A DNA stretch of 64,000 nucleotides from RPQJ01 sp963754125 (GCA_963754125.1 CAVWEX010000010.1:1-64000), one strand, 5' to 3'. Numbered from the stretch's first letter, positions 26,215-35,881 are shown. Notes: generated from the sequence alone by a model not told the origin. Numbers and translations: made by a program.

Positions 26215-27216
26215 ATGAAACTGACCCTGTTCCGCCGCCTGTGCCTCGTCGCGACGCTGGTCGCGCTGTGCGTGATCGTGCTCGGCGCCTGGGTGCGGCT
26301 CACGCACGCGGGACTCGGCTGCCCCGACTGGCCGGGCTGCTACGGTCATCTCACGGTCGGACAGGCGCTGCAGAACCCGGAGCACGTCAATGCCGCGTTT
26401 CCCGAGCGGCCGCTCGAGGCGGGCAAGGCGCTCCGGGAGATGATCCACCGCTACCTCGCGAGCGGGCTCGGCCTGCTGATCCTCGCGATCGCGGCCGTCG
26501 CCTGGTCGAACCGCCGCGACCCGGCGCAGCCGGTGCGGCTGCCGGGCTTCCTGGTGATGCTCGTCGTGTTCCAGGGCTTGCTCGGCATGTGGACGGTCAC
26601 GCTGCTGCTGAAGCCCATGGTGGTGACGGCCCACCTCGTCGGCGGCCTGACGACCATGGCGCTGCTGTGGTGGCTCGCGCTGCGCGTGAACCGGACTACG
26701 CGTCCGCGCGGCGAGCAACGGCTGCGCCGGCTGGCGGTGCTCGGCCTCGTCGTGCTGGCGCTGCAGATCATGCTGGGCGGCTGGGTGAGCACCAATTACG
26801 CGGCGCTTGCCTGCCCCGACTTCCCGACCTGCCAGCGCTCGTTCTGGCCGGAAATGGATTTCAAGGACGCCTTCGTGCTCTGGCGCGGGCTCGGCATCGA
26901 CTACGAGGGCGGCGTGCTCGACCACCCGGCGCGCGTCGCGATCCACTTCGCGCACCGCCTCGGCGCGGTCGTCGCGGCGCTGGTGCTCGGGTTCGTCGCC
27001 TGGCGCGCGATCCGCACCGGGCAGTCGAGCGCCGTGCGCACCGCCGGCATCGCGCTCGCGGCCCTGCTCGTGGTGCAGTGGACCGTCGGTCCGCTGATGG
27101 TCATGAAGGCGCTGCCGCTCGGTTTCGCCACGGCGCACAATGGCATCGCGGCACTGCTGGTGCTCGCGGTCGTCGCGCTGCTCCGGTTTCTCTGGACGCC
27201 GAAAACACTGCGCTGA
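26215..27216 (+). CDS. ctaA: Heme A synthase
   Basis: 333 residues, eight helices (COX15/CtaA family), oxidising heme O to heme A. Heme-ligand histidines are visible in REMIHRYLASG, VTAHLVGGLT, IHFAHRLGAV and TAHNGIAAL. The Cys pair GLGCPDWPGC and its repeat ACPDFPTC are characteristic. It starts 11 bases after the SCO-like gene. A strong hairpin separates it from ctaB. Confidence 0.95.
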   Translation: MKLTLFRRLCLVATLVALCVIVLGAWVRLTHAGLGCPDWPGCYGHLTVGQALQNPEHVNAAFPERPLEAGKALREMIHRYLASGLGLLILAIAAVAWSNRRDPAQPVRLPGFLVMLVVFQGLLGMWTVTLLLKPMVVTAHLVGGLTTMALLWWLALRVNRTTRPRGEQRLRRLAVLGLVVLALQIMLGGWVSTNYAALACPDFPTCQRSFWPEMDFKDAFVLWRGLGIDYEGGVLDHPARVAIHFAHRLGAVVAALVLGFVAWRAIRTGQSSAVRTAGIALAALLVVQWTVGPLMVMKALPLGFATAHNGIAALLVLAVVALLRFLWTPKTLR

Positions 27217-27227
27217 GCCCGCGCCCG

Positions 27228-27254
27228 CGTCGGCCGCGGGCCTCGCGGCCGACG
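27228..27254 (+). terminator. Perfect hairpin between ctaA and ctaB
   Basis: CGTCGGCCGCG (27228-27238), five-base loop, CGCGGCCGACG (27244-27254): an uninterrupted 11-bp stem starting 11 bases after the ctaA stop. No T-run follows; a TACAAT hexamer (27264-27269) lies ten bases downstream, 12 bases before the ctaB ATG. It may be a partial terminator, an mRNA stabiliser or a processing site that separates ctaB expression. Confidence 0.5.
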
Positions 27255-27280
27255 TCGAACGGGTACAATCGCACCCCGTC

Positions 27281-28189
27281 ATGGCCACCGCGGACTCACA
27301 CCTCGCCTCGACCGGGTCCGCGACCTGGCGCGACTACTACGAGCTCGGCAAGCCGCGGGTCGTCGCGCTGATCGTCTTCACGGCAGTGGTCGGCATGTTC
27401 CTCGCGGTGCCGGGGCTGCCGCCGCTCGCGGCGCTGCTGTTCGGGACGGCGGGCATCGGGCTCGCGGCCACGAGCGCCGCGGCCATCAACCAGGTCGTGG
27501 ACCGCCGCTTCGACGAACAGATGGCACGCACCATGGGCCGCCCGATCCCCTCGGGCACCGTGACGGCCGGGCAGGCGCTCACCTACGCCACCGTCATCGG
27601 CGTGCTGGCGATGCTCGTGCTGTGGAACCTCGTGAACCCGCTGACGGCGGTGCTGACCTTCGCCTCGCTGATCGGCTACGCCGTGCTCTACACGGTGTGG
27701 CTCAAGCACGTGACGCCGCAGAACATCGTCATCGGCGGAGCGGCCGGCGCCGCGCCGCCGGTGCTCGGCTGGGTCGCGGTGACCAACAGCATCGATCCGC
27801 ACGCCCTGCTGCTGTTCCTGATCATCTTCGCGTGGACGCCGCCGCACTTCTGGGCGCTCGCGATCGCGCGGCGCGACGAATACGCGCGCACCGGCATCCC
27901 CATGCTGCCCGTGGCCTACGGCGTCGAGTTCACGCGCCTGCACATCCTGCTCTACACGATCCTGCTCGTGATCGTGACGCTGCTGCCCTACCTCACCGGC
28001 ATGAGCGGACTCATCTACCTCGCCGTCGCCGTCGCGCTGGGCGTGCAGTTCATCCGGCACGCGATGGCCCTGAGGCGCGAGGGCGCGCCGGCGCAGCTGC
28101 CGATGAGGGTCTTCCGCTACTCGATCAACTACCTGATGCTGCTGTTCGCAGCGCTGCTCGCCGACCACTACCTGCTGCTGCGGCTCTGA
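27281..28189 (+). CDS. ctaB: Protoheme IX farnesyltransferase
   Basis: 302 residues, nine-helix UbiA-superfamily enzyme converting heme B to heme O. NQVVDRRFDEQMARTMGRP (NxxxD-x3-D-x4-M-x-RT-x-RP) is the diagnostic prenyl-diphosphate site. TPPHFWALAI and YTVWLKHVTPQNIVIGGAAGA are also COX10 signatures. It ends the heme A branch of the locus. Confidence 0.96.
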   Translation: MATADSHLASTGSATWRDYYELGKPRVVALIVFTAVVGMFLAVPGLPPLAALLFGTAGIGLAATSAAAINQVVDRRFDEQMARTMGRPIPSGTVTAGQALTYATVIGVLAMLVLWNLVNPLTAVLTFASLIGYAVLYTVWLKHVTPQNIVIGGAAGAAPPVLGWVAVTNSIDPHALLLFLIIFAWTPPHFWALAIARRDEYARTGIPMLPVAYGVEFTRLHILLYTILLVIVTLLPYLTGMSGLIYLAVAVALGVQFIRHAMALRREGAPAQLPMRVFRYSINYLMLLFAALLADHYLLLRL

Positions 28190-28198
28190 GGCGCCAGG

Positions 28199-29297
28199 GT
28201 GCGGTCGGCGATCCTACGGGTACGCGCACGAGGACCCCACCTGCGCCGTGCCACCCTCGCGGCGCTGGCGCTCGCGTCCCTGCTGCCGCTGCTGTGGCCG
28301 TCGGCGGCCCGGAGCGAGGAGGGCGACGCCGAGGCTCCGGCCAAGGCCGAGGCGCCCTGCCCGGAACTCGAGGACGCGCCGCCCGCGATGCTCGACCAGT
28401 TCCGCAGCGGCGTCGAGCGCAGCGTGTGCGTGACCGCGTGGCGCTTCGACTCCCTGTTCGGCGTGCTCCCGGAAGACGGGCTCGTCGACACCCGCCGGGC
28501 GCACGGCCGGCTGCGCGCCGGCGTCGAGTGGGACGATCGCGACGGCTTCGGCAACGAACTGACGCTGCGCACCCAGGTGCAGCTGCCACTCGCCCGGGAG
28601 CGCATGAATCTCGTCTTCGGCCGGGATACCGACGAGGCGTTCGTCGAGGGCGGTTCGCGGGAGTTCGACGGCGGGGTGTTCGCGGAGGAGGACGACGAGC
28701 GCAGCTGGCTGCTCGGGCTCGGCTACACGCCGGTGCGCGGGACGCGCAGCCGCCTCGGCCTCGGCGCCGGCGTCCGCCTGCGCACGCCACCGGAGCCTTT
28801 CGTGCAGGCGAGCTACTGGTACCAGACGCGGCTGTCGGAACTTGCTGCTGCTGCGGGCCCGGCAGACGGTGTTCTGGGAAAGCGAGGACGGCTTCGGCAC
28901 CGCCACCCGCGTCAGCCTGGAGCGCATGCTGCGCGAGGACCGGATGCTGCGCTGGGGAAACAACCTGCGGATATCCGAGGCGACGGACGGGATGCGCTGG
29001 AACACCAACCTCACGCTCTACCAGTCGCTCGGCGACGCGCGCGCCGTTGCGCTGCGAGGCGCGGTGCGGGGCGAGACCGGCCGCGAGGTGAGCCCGCTCG
29101 AGTACCGGCTGCTCGTCATCTTCCGGCGACAGTTCCTGCGGGAGTGGCTGTTCCTCGAGCTGCGCGGCGGCGGCGGCTGGGTGCGCGAGGAACTCGAGGA
29201 GCCGCGCGAGTTCGTCCCGGAAGCCGCGGTGGTGCTCGAGATGTCCTTCGGTCGCCATCCGCGCGAGCGCGCCTCCGCCCCGGACGAGGACGGCTGA
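28199..29297 (+). CDS. Putative outer-membrane or envelope protein, family not recognised (one frameshift)
   Basis: About 365 residues after removing one T near 28842, which joins TRLSELLLLRARQTVFW. The basic N-terminus and hydrophobic stretch ATLAALALASLLPLLWPSAARS look like a signal peptide. Beyond a Cys-containing linker (PCPELED...SVCVTAWRFDSLFG) the protein alternates polar and aromatic residues with repeated Gly turns (LGLGYTPVRGTRSRLGLGAGVRLRT), ending in VLEMSFG, suggesting a beta-barrel with a terminal aromatic. No family was recognised. It lies four bases before the VanZ gene and may be co-expressed. Confidence 0.65.
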
Positions 29298-29300
29298 TTC

Positions 29301-30455
29301 ATGCGCGGTCGATCGCACTTCGCCGCCCCGCTGCTGCTTGCGATCGTGGTCGCGCTGATCCTGTACGTCTCGCTCTACCCGTTCCGCTTCGCCGCGGACG
29401 GGCCTTCGGTCGCCGGCGCGCTGCAGCAGCTCTCCTGGGCGCGTGCCTCGCGGGGCGACCTGTTCAACAACGTGCTGCTGTACCTGCCGCTCGGCTTCTG
29501 CCTCGCGCTCGTGGTCGAGCCGCGCTTCGGCCGGCTTGCGGCCATGGCGACGGGGCTCGCGGGCGGCGCGCTGCTCTCGCTCGCCATGGAACTGGCGCAG
29601 GCCTCGATCGAGATCCGCGTCCCGAGCCTCACGGACCTGTCGCTGAACGCGGCCGGCGCGCTGGCGGGCGCGGTGGCCGGGTCGGCCTGGCACCTGCTCG
29701 GCGCACGCATGACGCCACGCGCCAATCCGCGCGGACGCGGCGGTGCCGTCGCCGTGTCGGTGCTGGTGCTTTGGCTGGTCGCGCGCCTGTGGCCGCTGGT
29801 GCCCGATGCGAGCCTGCGACAGCTGAAGCGCGCCGTGCAGCCGCTCTTCAAGCCCAGTCTCGGATGGGCTGAAGTCGCGGCTTACCTCGTCGGCTGGCTG
29901 GTCGTCACCCAGGCCGTGCTGCACCTCGTCCGTCGCGAGCGCAGCGTGGATGCATTGCTGCTGGTGATCGCCATGGTGCTCGTCGGGCGCGCGTTCGCGT
30001 CGGGCGGCACGCTCGTGGCGGCGGAACTCGCGGCGCTCGCGCTGCTGCTGCCGACGCTGGTGCTGGTCAGCCGGCTCGAGGACCGGACGCGTTCGGCGCT
30101 GGTCGCCGCCCTGCTCGGGACGTGGCTCGCAGCGGTCGCACTGGCGCCGGCCGTGGGCGGCACGGCGCCCGCGGTCCCGGAGTCACAGATGCTGCGCGAC
30201 CTGCTGGCGAGCCCCGCGCCCGCGCCCCCCGAGCTCGCCGGCAAGGCGTTCAGCTACCTCGGGCTGGCCTGGCTGCTGGCCGGTGCCGGCCTCTATCCGC
30301 ACGTCGCTGCCGGCATTACGGTGCTGCTCGTGCTGCTGCTGGTGCTGCTGCAGGCCGGAATCGCATCGCCCGAGTACGGCTGGGCGGACCTGGCGCTCGC
30401 GATCGGCGCCGGCATCCTGGTCTGGCGCTGGGCGCCGCGGACGGGCGGGCGGTGA
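29301..30455 (+). CDS. VanZ-like family membrane protein, long form
   Basis: 384 residues, about nine hydrophobic helices. The N-terminal part (about 1-125) has the VanZ pattern: LYVSLYPF, RGDLFNNVLLYLPLGF, SLAMELAQASIEIRVPSLTDLSLNAAGALAG. A second, Leu/Ala-rich membrane domain follows, so it is about twice the usual VanZ length. VanZ relatives in Gram-negatives have no firm function; the name comes from teicoplanin resistance. Its upstream partner encodes an envelope protein. Confidence 0.8.
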   Translation: MRGRSHFAAPLLLAIVVALILYVSLYPFRFAADGPSVAGALQQLSWARASRGDLFNNVLLYLPLGFCLALVVEPRFGRLAAMATGLAGGALLSLAMELAQASIEIRVPSLTDLSLNAAGALAGAVAGSAWHLLGARMTPRANPRGRGGAVAVSVLVLWLVARLWPLVPDASLRQLKRAVQPLFKPSLGWAEVAAYLVGWLVVTQAVLHLVRRERSVDALLLVIAMVLVGRAFASGGTLVAAELAALALLLPTLVLVSRLEDRTRSALVAALLGTWLAAVALAPAVGGTAPAVPESQMLRDLLASPAPAPPELAGKAFSYLGLAWLLAGAGLYPHVAAGITVLLVLLLVLLQAGIASPEYGWADLALAIGAGILVWRWAPRTGGR

Positions 30456-30467
30456 ACGCCGCACGGC

Positions 30468-30495
30468 CCCGCATTTCACATAATGAAAATGCGGG
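30468..30495 (+). terminator. Hairpin after the VanZ-like gene
   Basis: CCCGCATTT (30468-30476) pairs with AAATGCGGG (30487-30495) around a 10-base loop. It starts 13 bases after the VanZ stop and just before the acylase promoter, so a terminator role is plausible. No T-run follows. Confidence 0.5.
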
Positions 30496-30516
30496 CTGCA
30501 GTCGGATCGGGCCCGC

Positions 30517-30544
30517 TTGAACCGCAGTCGAACCGGCGTATAAC
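30517..30544 (+). promoter_or_regulatory. Sigma70-like promoter for the acylase gene
   Basis: TTGAAC (30517-30522), 16-bp spacer, TATAAC (30539-30544): five of six matches to consensus in each hexamer. The predicted leader is about 55 bases. It is one of the better-looking housekeeping promoters in the window. Confidence 0.65.
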
Positions 30545-30605
30545 CGGGGTTGCGCCGCTGCGGCCGTGCGCGGCACGACAACCAACGTACCAGGGGAAGA
30601 CCATA

Positions 30606-33512
30606 ATGCGTCACACGTATCTCGCGCCGCTGTGCGCGCTGCTCGTCGCGTCGATTGCGACCGCCTCGGCGGCCACTCCGCCGGGAAGGGCCAAGGAAGC
30701 GGCCCTTTCGCTGCCGGAACTCAATCAGCGCGCGCGCATCCTTCGCGACGTCGACGGCATGCCGCACATCTACGCCTTCGACGAGCACGATGCGGTGTTC
30801 CTGCAGGGCTGGGTGACCGCGCAGGACCGCCTGTTCCAGATCGACGTGATCCGTCGCCAGGCGAGCGGCACGCTGGCCGAGCTGCTTGGCGTCGGCCCGG
30901 GCAACGCCGTGCTGCGCAGCGACATCGAGCTGCGGACGATCGGGCTGCGCCGCGCCGCGGAGCGTTCGATGACGGCCTACTCGAAGGAGATGCTCGACGC
31001 ACTGCAGGCCTACGCCGACGGCGTGAACGCCTACGTGCAGCGCAACGCGCTGCCGGCGCAGTACGCGGCGCTGCAGATCACGAAGTTCGAACCGTGGACC
31101 GCCCTCGACAGCGCGGTCATCGGCAAGGCCCTGGCATTCCAGCTGTCGTTCGACATCGACACCGGCGCAACCCAGAACTTCCAGGCTTACCAGGCGGCGC
31201 TCGGCCCGGCGCTGGCGCAGGCGATGTTCTTCGGCGACGTGTTCCGTGCGGCGCCGTTCGACCCGGCCGCGAGCGTGCCGGACGCCACCGGCGAGCGCGC
31301 CGTTCCTGGGCGCGCTCAAGGCGGGCGCCGCCGCACGCGCGACGCGCGCGGCGAAAGGCGGGACGGGTCCCGCGGTCGGCGCTCCGGCGCTCGACGCCAC
31401 GGCGCTGCGGCGCCCTGCGCGACCTGCGCAAGCGCTACGACGCCGTGCCGCTGCTGCGCACCACGCTCAACCGGACGGAACTGCAGATCGGCAGCAACGA
31501 GTGGGCCGTGGCGGGCTGGCTCACGAAGGACGGGCGGCCGCTGGTGGCCAACGATCCCCACCTGAGCCTCGACCTGCCGGCGAACTTCCACCAGGTGCAC
31601 CTGGTCTCGAAAAAGGGCGGCCTCGATGCGATCGGCAGCGCCGTGGCCGGGGCGCCCTTCGTGGTGCTCGGGCAGAACCGCCACGTCACCTGGGGCGAGA
31701 CCACGACGGGCTTCGACGTCACCGACACCTACCTCGAGCAGCTCGTCCCGGACGATTCCTCGCCGAGCGGGCTCTCCTCGCTCTACATGGGCAAGCTCGA
31801 GCCCGTGATCCCGGTTCCCATCTCGTTCCGGGCCAACCTGCTCGACGGTCTCGGCAACGGGCCCGACACGATCGTGCCGCTGCCGCCGGGCGGGGCGATT
31901 CCCGCCGTGGTGCTCACGCTGCCCCGCCGCAACAACGGCCCGGTGATTGCGGACCTCGGCGGCGGGCAGGTGCTGAGCGTGCAGTACACGGGGTTCGGCG
32001 CCACGCGCGAGCTCGAGACGTTCCGGCTGTTCAACTTCGCGCGCAACCTCGACGACTTCGTGCGCGCACTGCAGTACTTCGACGTCGGTTCCCAGAATTT
32101 CATCTACGGCGACATCGCCGGCAACATCGGGTACTTCACCTCGGGTGAGGTGCCGCTGCGCGAGGACCTGCAGGCGAACACCGTGACCGGTGCGCCGCCC
32201 TGGTTCATCCGCAACGGGCAGGGCGGCAACGAGTGGCTGCGCGACCCGGCGCCGGACGCGTTCAACGGCACCGGCTACCTGTCGCTGCCGTTCGCGGAAC
32301 TCCCGCAGACCGTCAACCCGAAGAACGGGTTCGTGGTGAACGCGAACAACGACACCTCGGGCGCCACGCTCGACAACGATTCGCTGAACCAGTTGCGTCC
32401 CGGCGGCGAGGGCATCTACTTCCTCGGCTACGCCTTCGACCACGGCACGCGCGCCGGCCGCATCACGCAGGCCCTGCGGGAGCGCCTCGCCAAGGGCCGC
32501 GTGGACCGCGCGGACATGAAGGCGATCCAGGCGGACGTCACGCTGCTCGATGCCGGGGTGTTCGTGCCCTACATCACCGGCGCGCTCGAGAATGCGCAGG
32601 CGCCCGGCGCGCCGGCAGCGCTCGCCGCGTTCGCCGATGACCCGCGCATCGTGGAAGCCGTCGGGCGGCTCGCCGCCTGGAACTACACCACGCCCGACCG
32701 GCGTCGAGACCGGCTATGACGCCGTCGACCGCAACGGGACCCGACTGCCGCCCACGGCGACCGAGGTCGCGCACAGCATCGCCGCCACGATCTACTCGGT
32801 GTGGCGCGGCCAGGCGGTCCGCAACGGCGTCGACCGGACGCTGACGGGGCTCGCGGTGCCGACGCCGGGCTCCGGCGAAGCGATCAAGGCGCTGCGCCAC
32901 CTCGTCGAGCGCGACGGCATCGGCCTGTCCACGGTGGACTTCTTCGGCTGGGCCGCGCCGCTCGGCCTGCCCGCGGCCGCGCAGCGAACCGACTACGTGA
33001 TGCTCAAGAGCCTCTCGGACGCACTCGACCGCCTCGCCGGACCGAACTTCGTGGCGGCGTTCAAGAACTCCACGAACCAGGACGACTATCGCTGGGGACG
33101 GCTGCACCGCATCGTGCTCGACGGGCTCGCGGTCGGCGGGCCGTGGAGCATCCCCGGGGCGACGCCGGGCTTCCCGCCGTCCTTCCCCGACCTGAGCGGA
33201 CTCGCGGTGGACGGCGGGTTCGGCGTGGTGGACGCCTCGTCGCACAACGTGCGGGCGGATTCGAGCGACGGCTTCACGTTCGGCAGCGGGCCGAACCGCC
33301 GCTACGTGGGCGTGCCCGGCATGGGACCCGGGTCGATCGACGCCGAGACCTCGTTGCCGGGCGGCATGAGCGGCGTGCTCGGCACCGAGTTCTACGCCAA
33401 CATCCTCGGCCGCTGGCTCACCAACGACACCTATCCGCTGCGACAGAACCTCGGCGCGATCATGCCGCAACTGAGCAGCCTGCAGGAGTTCGCCCCGGCG
33501 AGGGGCCGGTAG
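30606..33512 (+). CDS. Penicillin acylase family protein (three frameshifts)
   Basis: About 967 residues after removing single extra bases near 31298, 31410 and 32699. Secreted N-terminal-nucleophile amidase: signal peptide YLAPLCALLVASIATASA, alpha-subunit part (ILRDVDGMPHIYAFDEHDAVFLQGWVTAQDRLFQID), spacer, then the nucleophile Ser in QIGSNEWAVAG, where autocleavage would expose the beta chain. NDPHLSLDLPANFHQVHL, GQNRHVTWGETT and FVVNANNDTSG are further family motifs. AGGGGA lies eight bases before ATG 30606. Substrates could be acyl-homoserine lactones or other N-acyl compounds; sequence does not decide. Confidence 0.88.
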
Positions 33513-33519
33513 CGCAGGA

Positions 33520-33555
33520 CCGTGTGCCTCGCCGCGACGGCGGCGAGGCACACGG
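33520..33555 (+). terminator. Perfect 16-bp hairpin after the acylase gene
   Basis: CCGTGTGCCTCGCCGC (33520-33535), GACG loop, GCGGCGAGGCACACGG (33540-33555): an uninterrupted 16-bp stem starting seven bases after the acylase stop. It is the strongest stem-loop noticed in the window. No T-run follows, so it may work as a stem-only or Rho-assisted terminator. Confidence 0.65.
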
Positions 33556-33593
33556 CGGACCGACGATGACGGCGCGGGCGGGGCGCGGGGGTT

Positions 33594-33602
33594 TGCTAGA
33601 AT
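33594..33602 (+). promoter_or_regulatory. Extended -10 for uvrD
   Basis: TGC-TAGAAT (33594-33602) ends 12 bases before the uvrD ATG. No clear -35. Initiation here would give a very short leader. Confidence 0.5.
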
Positions 33603-33614
33603 CCGCGCCCTCCC

Positions 33615-35795
33615 ATGGACGTCTCCCATCTTCTCGACCCGCTGAACGACGCACAGCGGCAGGCGGTCACGGCGCCGCTCGCCCCGACGCTGGTGCTCGC
33701 CGGCGCCGGCAGCGGCAAGACACGCGTGCTCACCCACCGCGTCGCCTGGCTGGTGCAGGTCGAGGGCGTCTCGCCGCACGGCATCCTCGCCGTCACCTTC
33801 ACCAACAAGGCCGCGGGCGAGATGCGCGCGCGCATCGAGGCCCAGCTCGGCCTGCCGTCGGCACCACTGTGGATCGGCACTTTCCACGGCATCGCGCACC
33901 GGCTGCTGCGCATGCACTGGCGCGAGGCCGGCCTGCCGCAGGGCTTCTCGATCCTCGATGCCGAGGACCAGCAGCGGCTCGTCAAGCGCCTCATCCGCGG
34001 GCTCGGCCTCGACGAGGCGCGCTGGGTACCGCGCGAGGTGACCTGGTTCATCAACGCGCAGAAGGACGAAGGCCTGCGCCCCAGGCACCTGAAGGACGAC
34101 GGCGACGCGACGCGCCGGCAGATGATCAAGCTGTACGAGGCCTACGAGGAAGCCTGCAAGCGCAACGGCGTGGTGGACTTCGCCGAGCTGCTGCTGCGCA
34201 GCTACGAGCTGTGGCGCGAGACGCCGGGGCTCGTCGAGCACTACCGCGCCCGTTTCGGCCACGTGCTGGTGGACGAGTTCCAGGACACCAACACCATCCA
34301 GTACAACTGGATGAAGGCGCTGGTCGGCGCGACCAGCATCCCGTTCGTGGTAGGCGACGACGACCAGTCCATCTACCGCTGGCGCGGCGCCCGCGTGGAG
34401 AACCTGCAGCAGTTCCGCCGCGACTTCGCGGGCGTGCAGACCTTCAAGCTCGAGCAGAACTACCGCTCCACGGGCACGATCCTCGCGGCGGCGAACGCCA
34501 TCATCTCCAACAACTCCGGCCGCATCGGCAAGAAGCTCTGGACCGAGGGCGGCAAGGGCGAGCCGATCCGGCTCTACCGCGCGTACAACGAACGCGACGA
34601 GGCCGAGTTCGTCGTGAACCGCATCCGCGACTGGGCCTCGCGCGGCGGCAACCGCCGCGACACCGCGATCCTCTACCGCTCCAACGCCCAGTCGCGCGTG
34701 TTCGAGGAGTACCTGCTGGCGGCCCGCATCCCGTACCGCGTGTACGGCGGCCTGCGGTTCTTCGAGCGGCAGGAGATCAAGGACGCGCTCGCCTACCTGC
34801 GCCTCATCGCCAACCGCGACGACGACGCGTCCTTCGAGCGGGTGGTGAACCTGCCCACCCGCGGCATCGGCGCGCGCACGCTGGAGGTGCTGCGCGCCCA
34901 TGCAAAAACGCATTCCACGTCGCTGTGGCAGTCGGCCGCGCCCTGCGCGGAGGAGCTCGGTGCGCGCGCCTCGGGCTGCCTGCAGGCCTTCCTCGCGCTC
35001 ATCGAGAAGCTCGACGCCGACACGCGCGACCTGCCGCTGCACGAGCAGGTGGACCACGTCATCGAGGCGAGCGGGCTCGCGGGCCACTACCGCAAGGACA
35101 AGGCCGACAAGGGCGAGGCCCGGCTCGAGAACCTCGAGGAACTGGTCAGTGCGGCGCGCGGCTTCGAGCCCGAGGACGGCGACATGCCGCCGCTCATGTC
35201 CTTCCTGTCGCACGCCGTGCTCGAGTCCGGCGAGGGCCAGGCCGAGGAGTGGGAGGATTGCGTGCAGATGATGACGCTGCACTCGGCCAAGGGCCTCGAG
35301 TTCCCGGTCGTGTTCCTCTGCGGGCTCGAGGACGGTCTGTTCCCGCACCAGCGCTCGATCATGGACGTGCAGGGGCTCGAGGAGGAGCGGCGGCTGTGCT
35401 ACGTGGGCACGACGCGGGCCATGCGGCAGCTCTACGTCACCTTCGCGGAGCAGCGACGCATGCACGGCATGGACAGCTACGGCGCGCCGTCGCGGTTCCT
35501 GGCCGAGATCCCGGCCGAGCTCGTCGAGGAGGTGCGCCCGAAGGTGCAGGTGTCGCGGCCCGCCTACGCACCCGCCCAGCGCGCCCCGTCGTTCACGACC
35601 ACCCGCAGCCAGCGCTTCACCGACGACTCCCCGGGCAGCCTGAGGCTCGGCCAGCGCGTCCGGCACCAGAAGTTCGGCGACGGTGTCGTGCTCGGCATCG
35701 AGGGCCAGGGCTCGAACGCCCGGATCCAGGTCAATTTCGAGCGACAGGGCACCAAGTGGCTCATGATGGGCTACGCCAATCTCGAGGCGGTGTGA
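33615..35795 (+). CDS. uvrD: DNA helicase II (UvrD/Rep superfamily 1)
   Basis: 726-residue 3'-5' helicase for nucleotide-excision and mismatch repair. Walker A AGAGSGKT (residues 29-36), VTFTNKAAGEM, GTFHGIAHRLL, Walker B VDEFQDTN, VGDDDQSIYRWRGA, LEQNYRST, TLHSAKGLEFPVVF and GTTRAMRQLYVTFAEQR are all in order. The C-terminal segment (RVRHQKFGDGVVLGIEGQG...) is the UvrD Tudor-like RNA-polymerase-binding domain. Domain content favours UvrD over Rep. Confidence 0.95.
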   Translation: MDVSHLLDPLNDAQRQAVTAPLAPTLVLAGAGSGKTRVLTHRVAWLVQVEGVSPHGILAVTFTNKAAGEMRARIEAQLGLPSAPLWIGTFHGIAHRLLRMHWREAGLPQGFSILDAEDQQRLVKRLIRGLGLDEARWVPREVTWFINAQKDEGLRPRHLKDDGDATRRQMIKLYEAYEEACKRNGVVDFAELLLRSYELWRETPGLVEHYRARFGHVLVDEFQDTNTIQYNWMKALVGATSIPFVVGDDDQSIYRWRGARVENLQQFRRDFAGVQTFKLEQNYRSTGTILAAANAIISNNSGRIGKKLWTEGGKGEPIRLYRAYNERDEAEFVVNRIRDWASRGGNRRDTAILYRSNAQSRVFEEYLLAARIPYRVYGGLRFFERQEIKDALAYLRLIANRDDDASFERVVNLPTRGIGARTLEVLRAHAKTHSTSLWQSAAPCAEELGARASGCLQAFLALIEKLDADTRDLPLHEQVDHVIEASGLAGHYRKDKADKGEARLENLEELVSAARGFEPEDGDMPPLMSFLSHAVLESGEGQAEEWEDCVQMMTLHSAKGLEFPVVFLCGLEDGLFPHQRSIMDVQGLEEERRLCYVGTTRAMRQLYVTFAEQRRMHGMDSYGAPSRFLAEIPAELVEEVRPKVQVSRPAYAPAQRAPSFTTTRSQRFTDDSPGSLRLGQRVRHQKFGDGVVLGIEGQGSNARIQVNFERQGTKWLMMGYANLEAV

Positions 35796-35803
35796 GGCGT
35801 ACA

Positions 35804-35881
35804 ATGGCGACCGCGCCGAACAACGGGCCCGCCCTTGGCAAGGGCCGCGAGCGCGAAGGTCCCACGGGGCGACGCAGGTGA
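35804..35881 (+). other. Possible 25-codon leader ORF before trkA
   Basis: ATG at 35804 opens a 25-residue frame (MATAPNNGPALGKG..., ending GRRR) whose TGA (35879-35881) overlaps the trkA GTG start. Stop/start coupling of this kind suggests translational coupling or a leader peptide. The residues resemble no known attenuator, so chance is possible. Confidence 0.3.
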
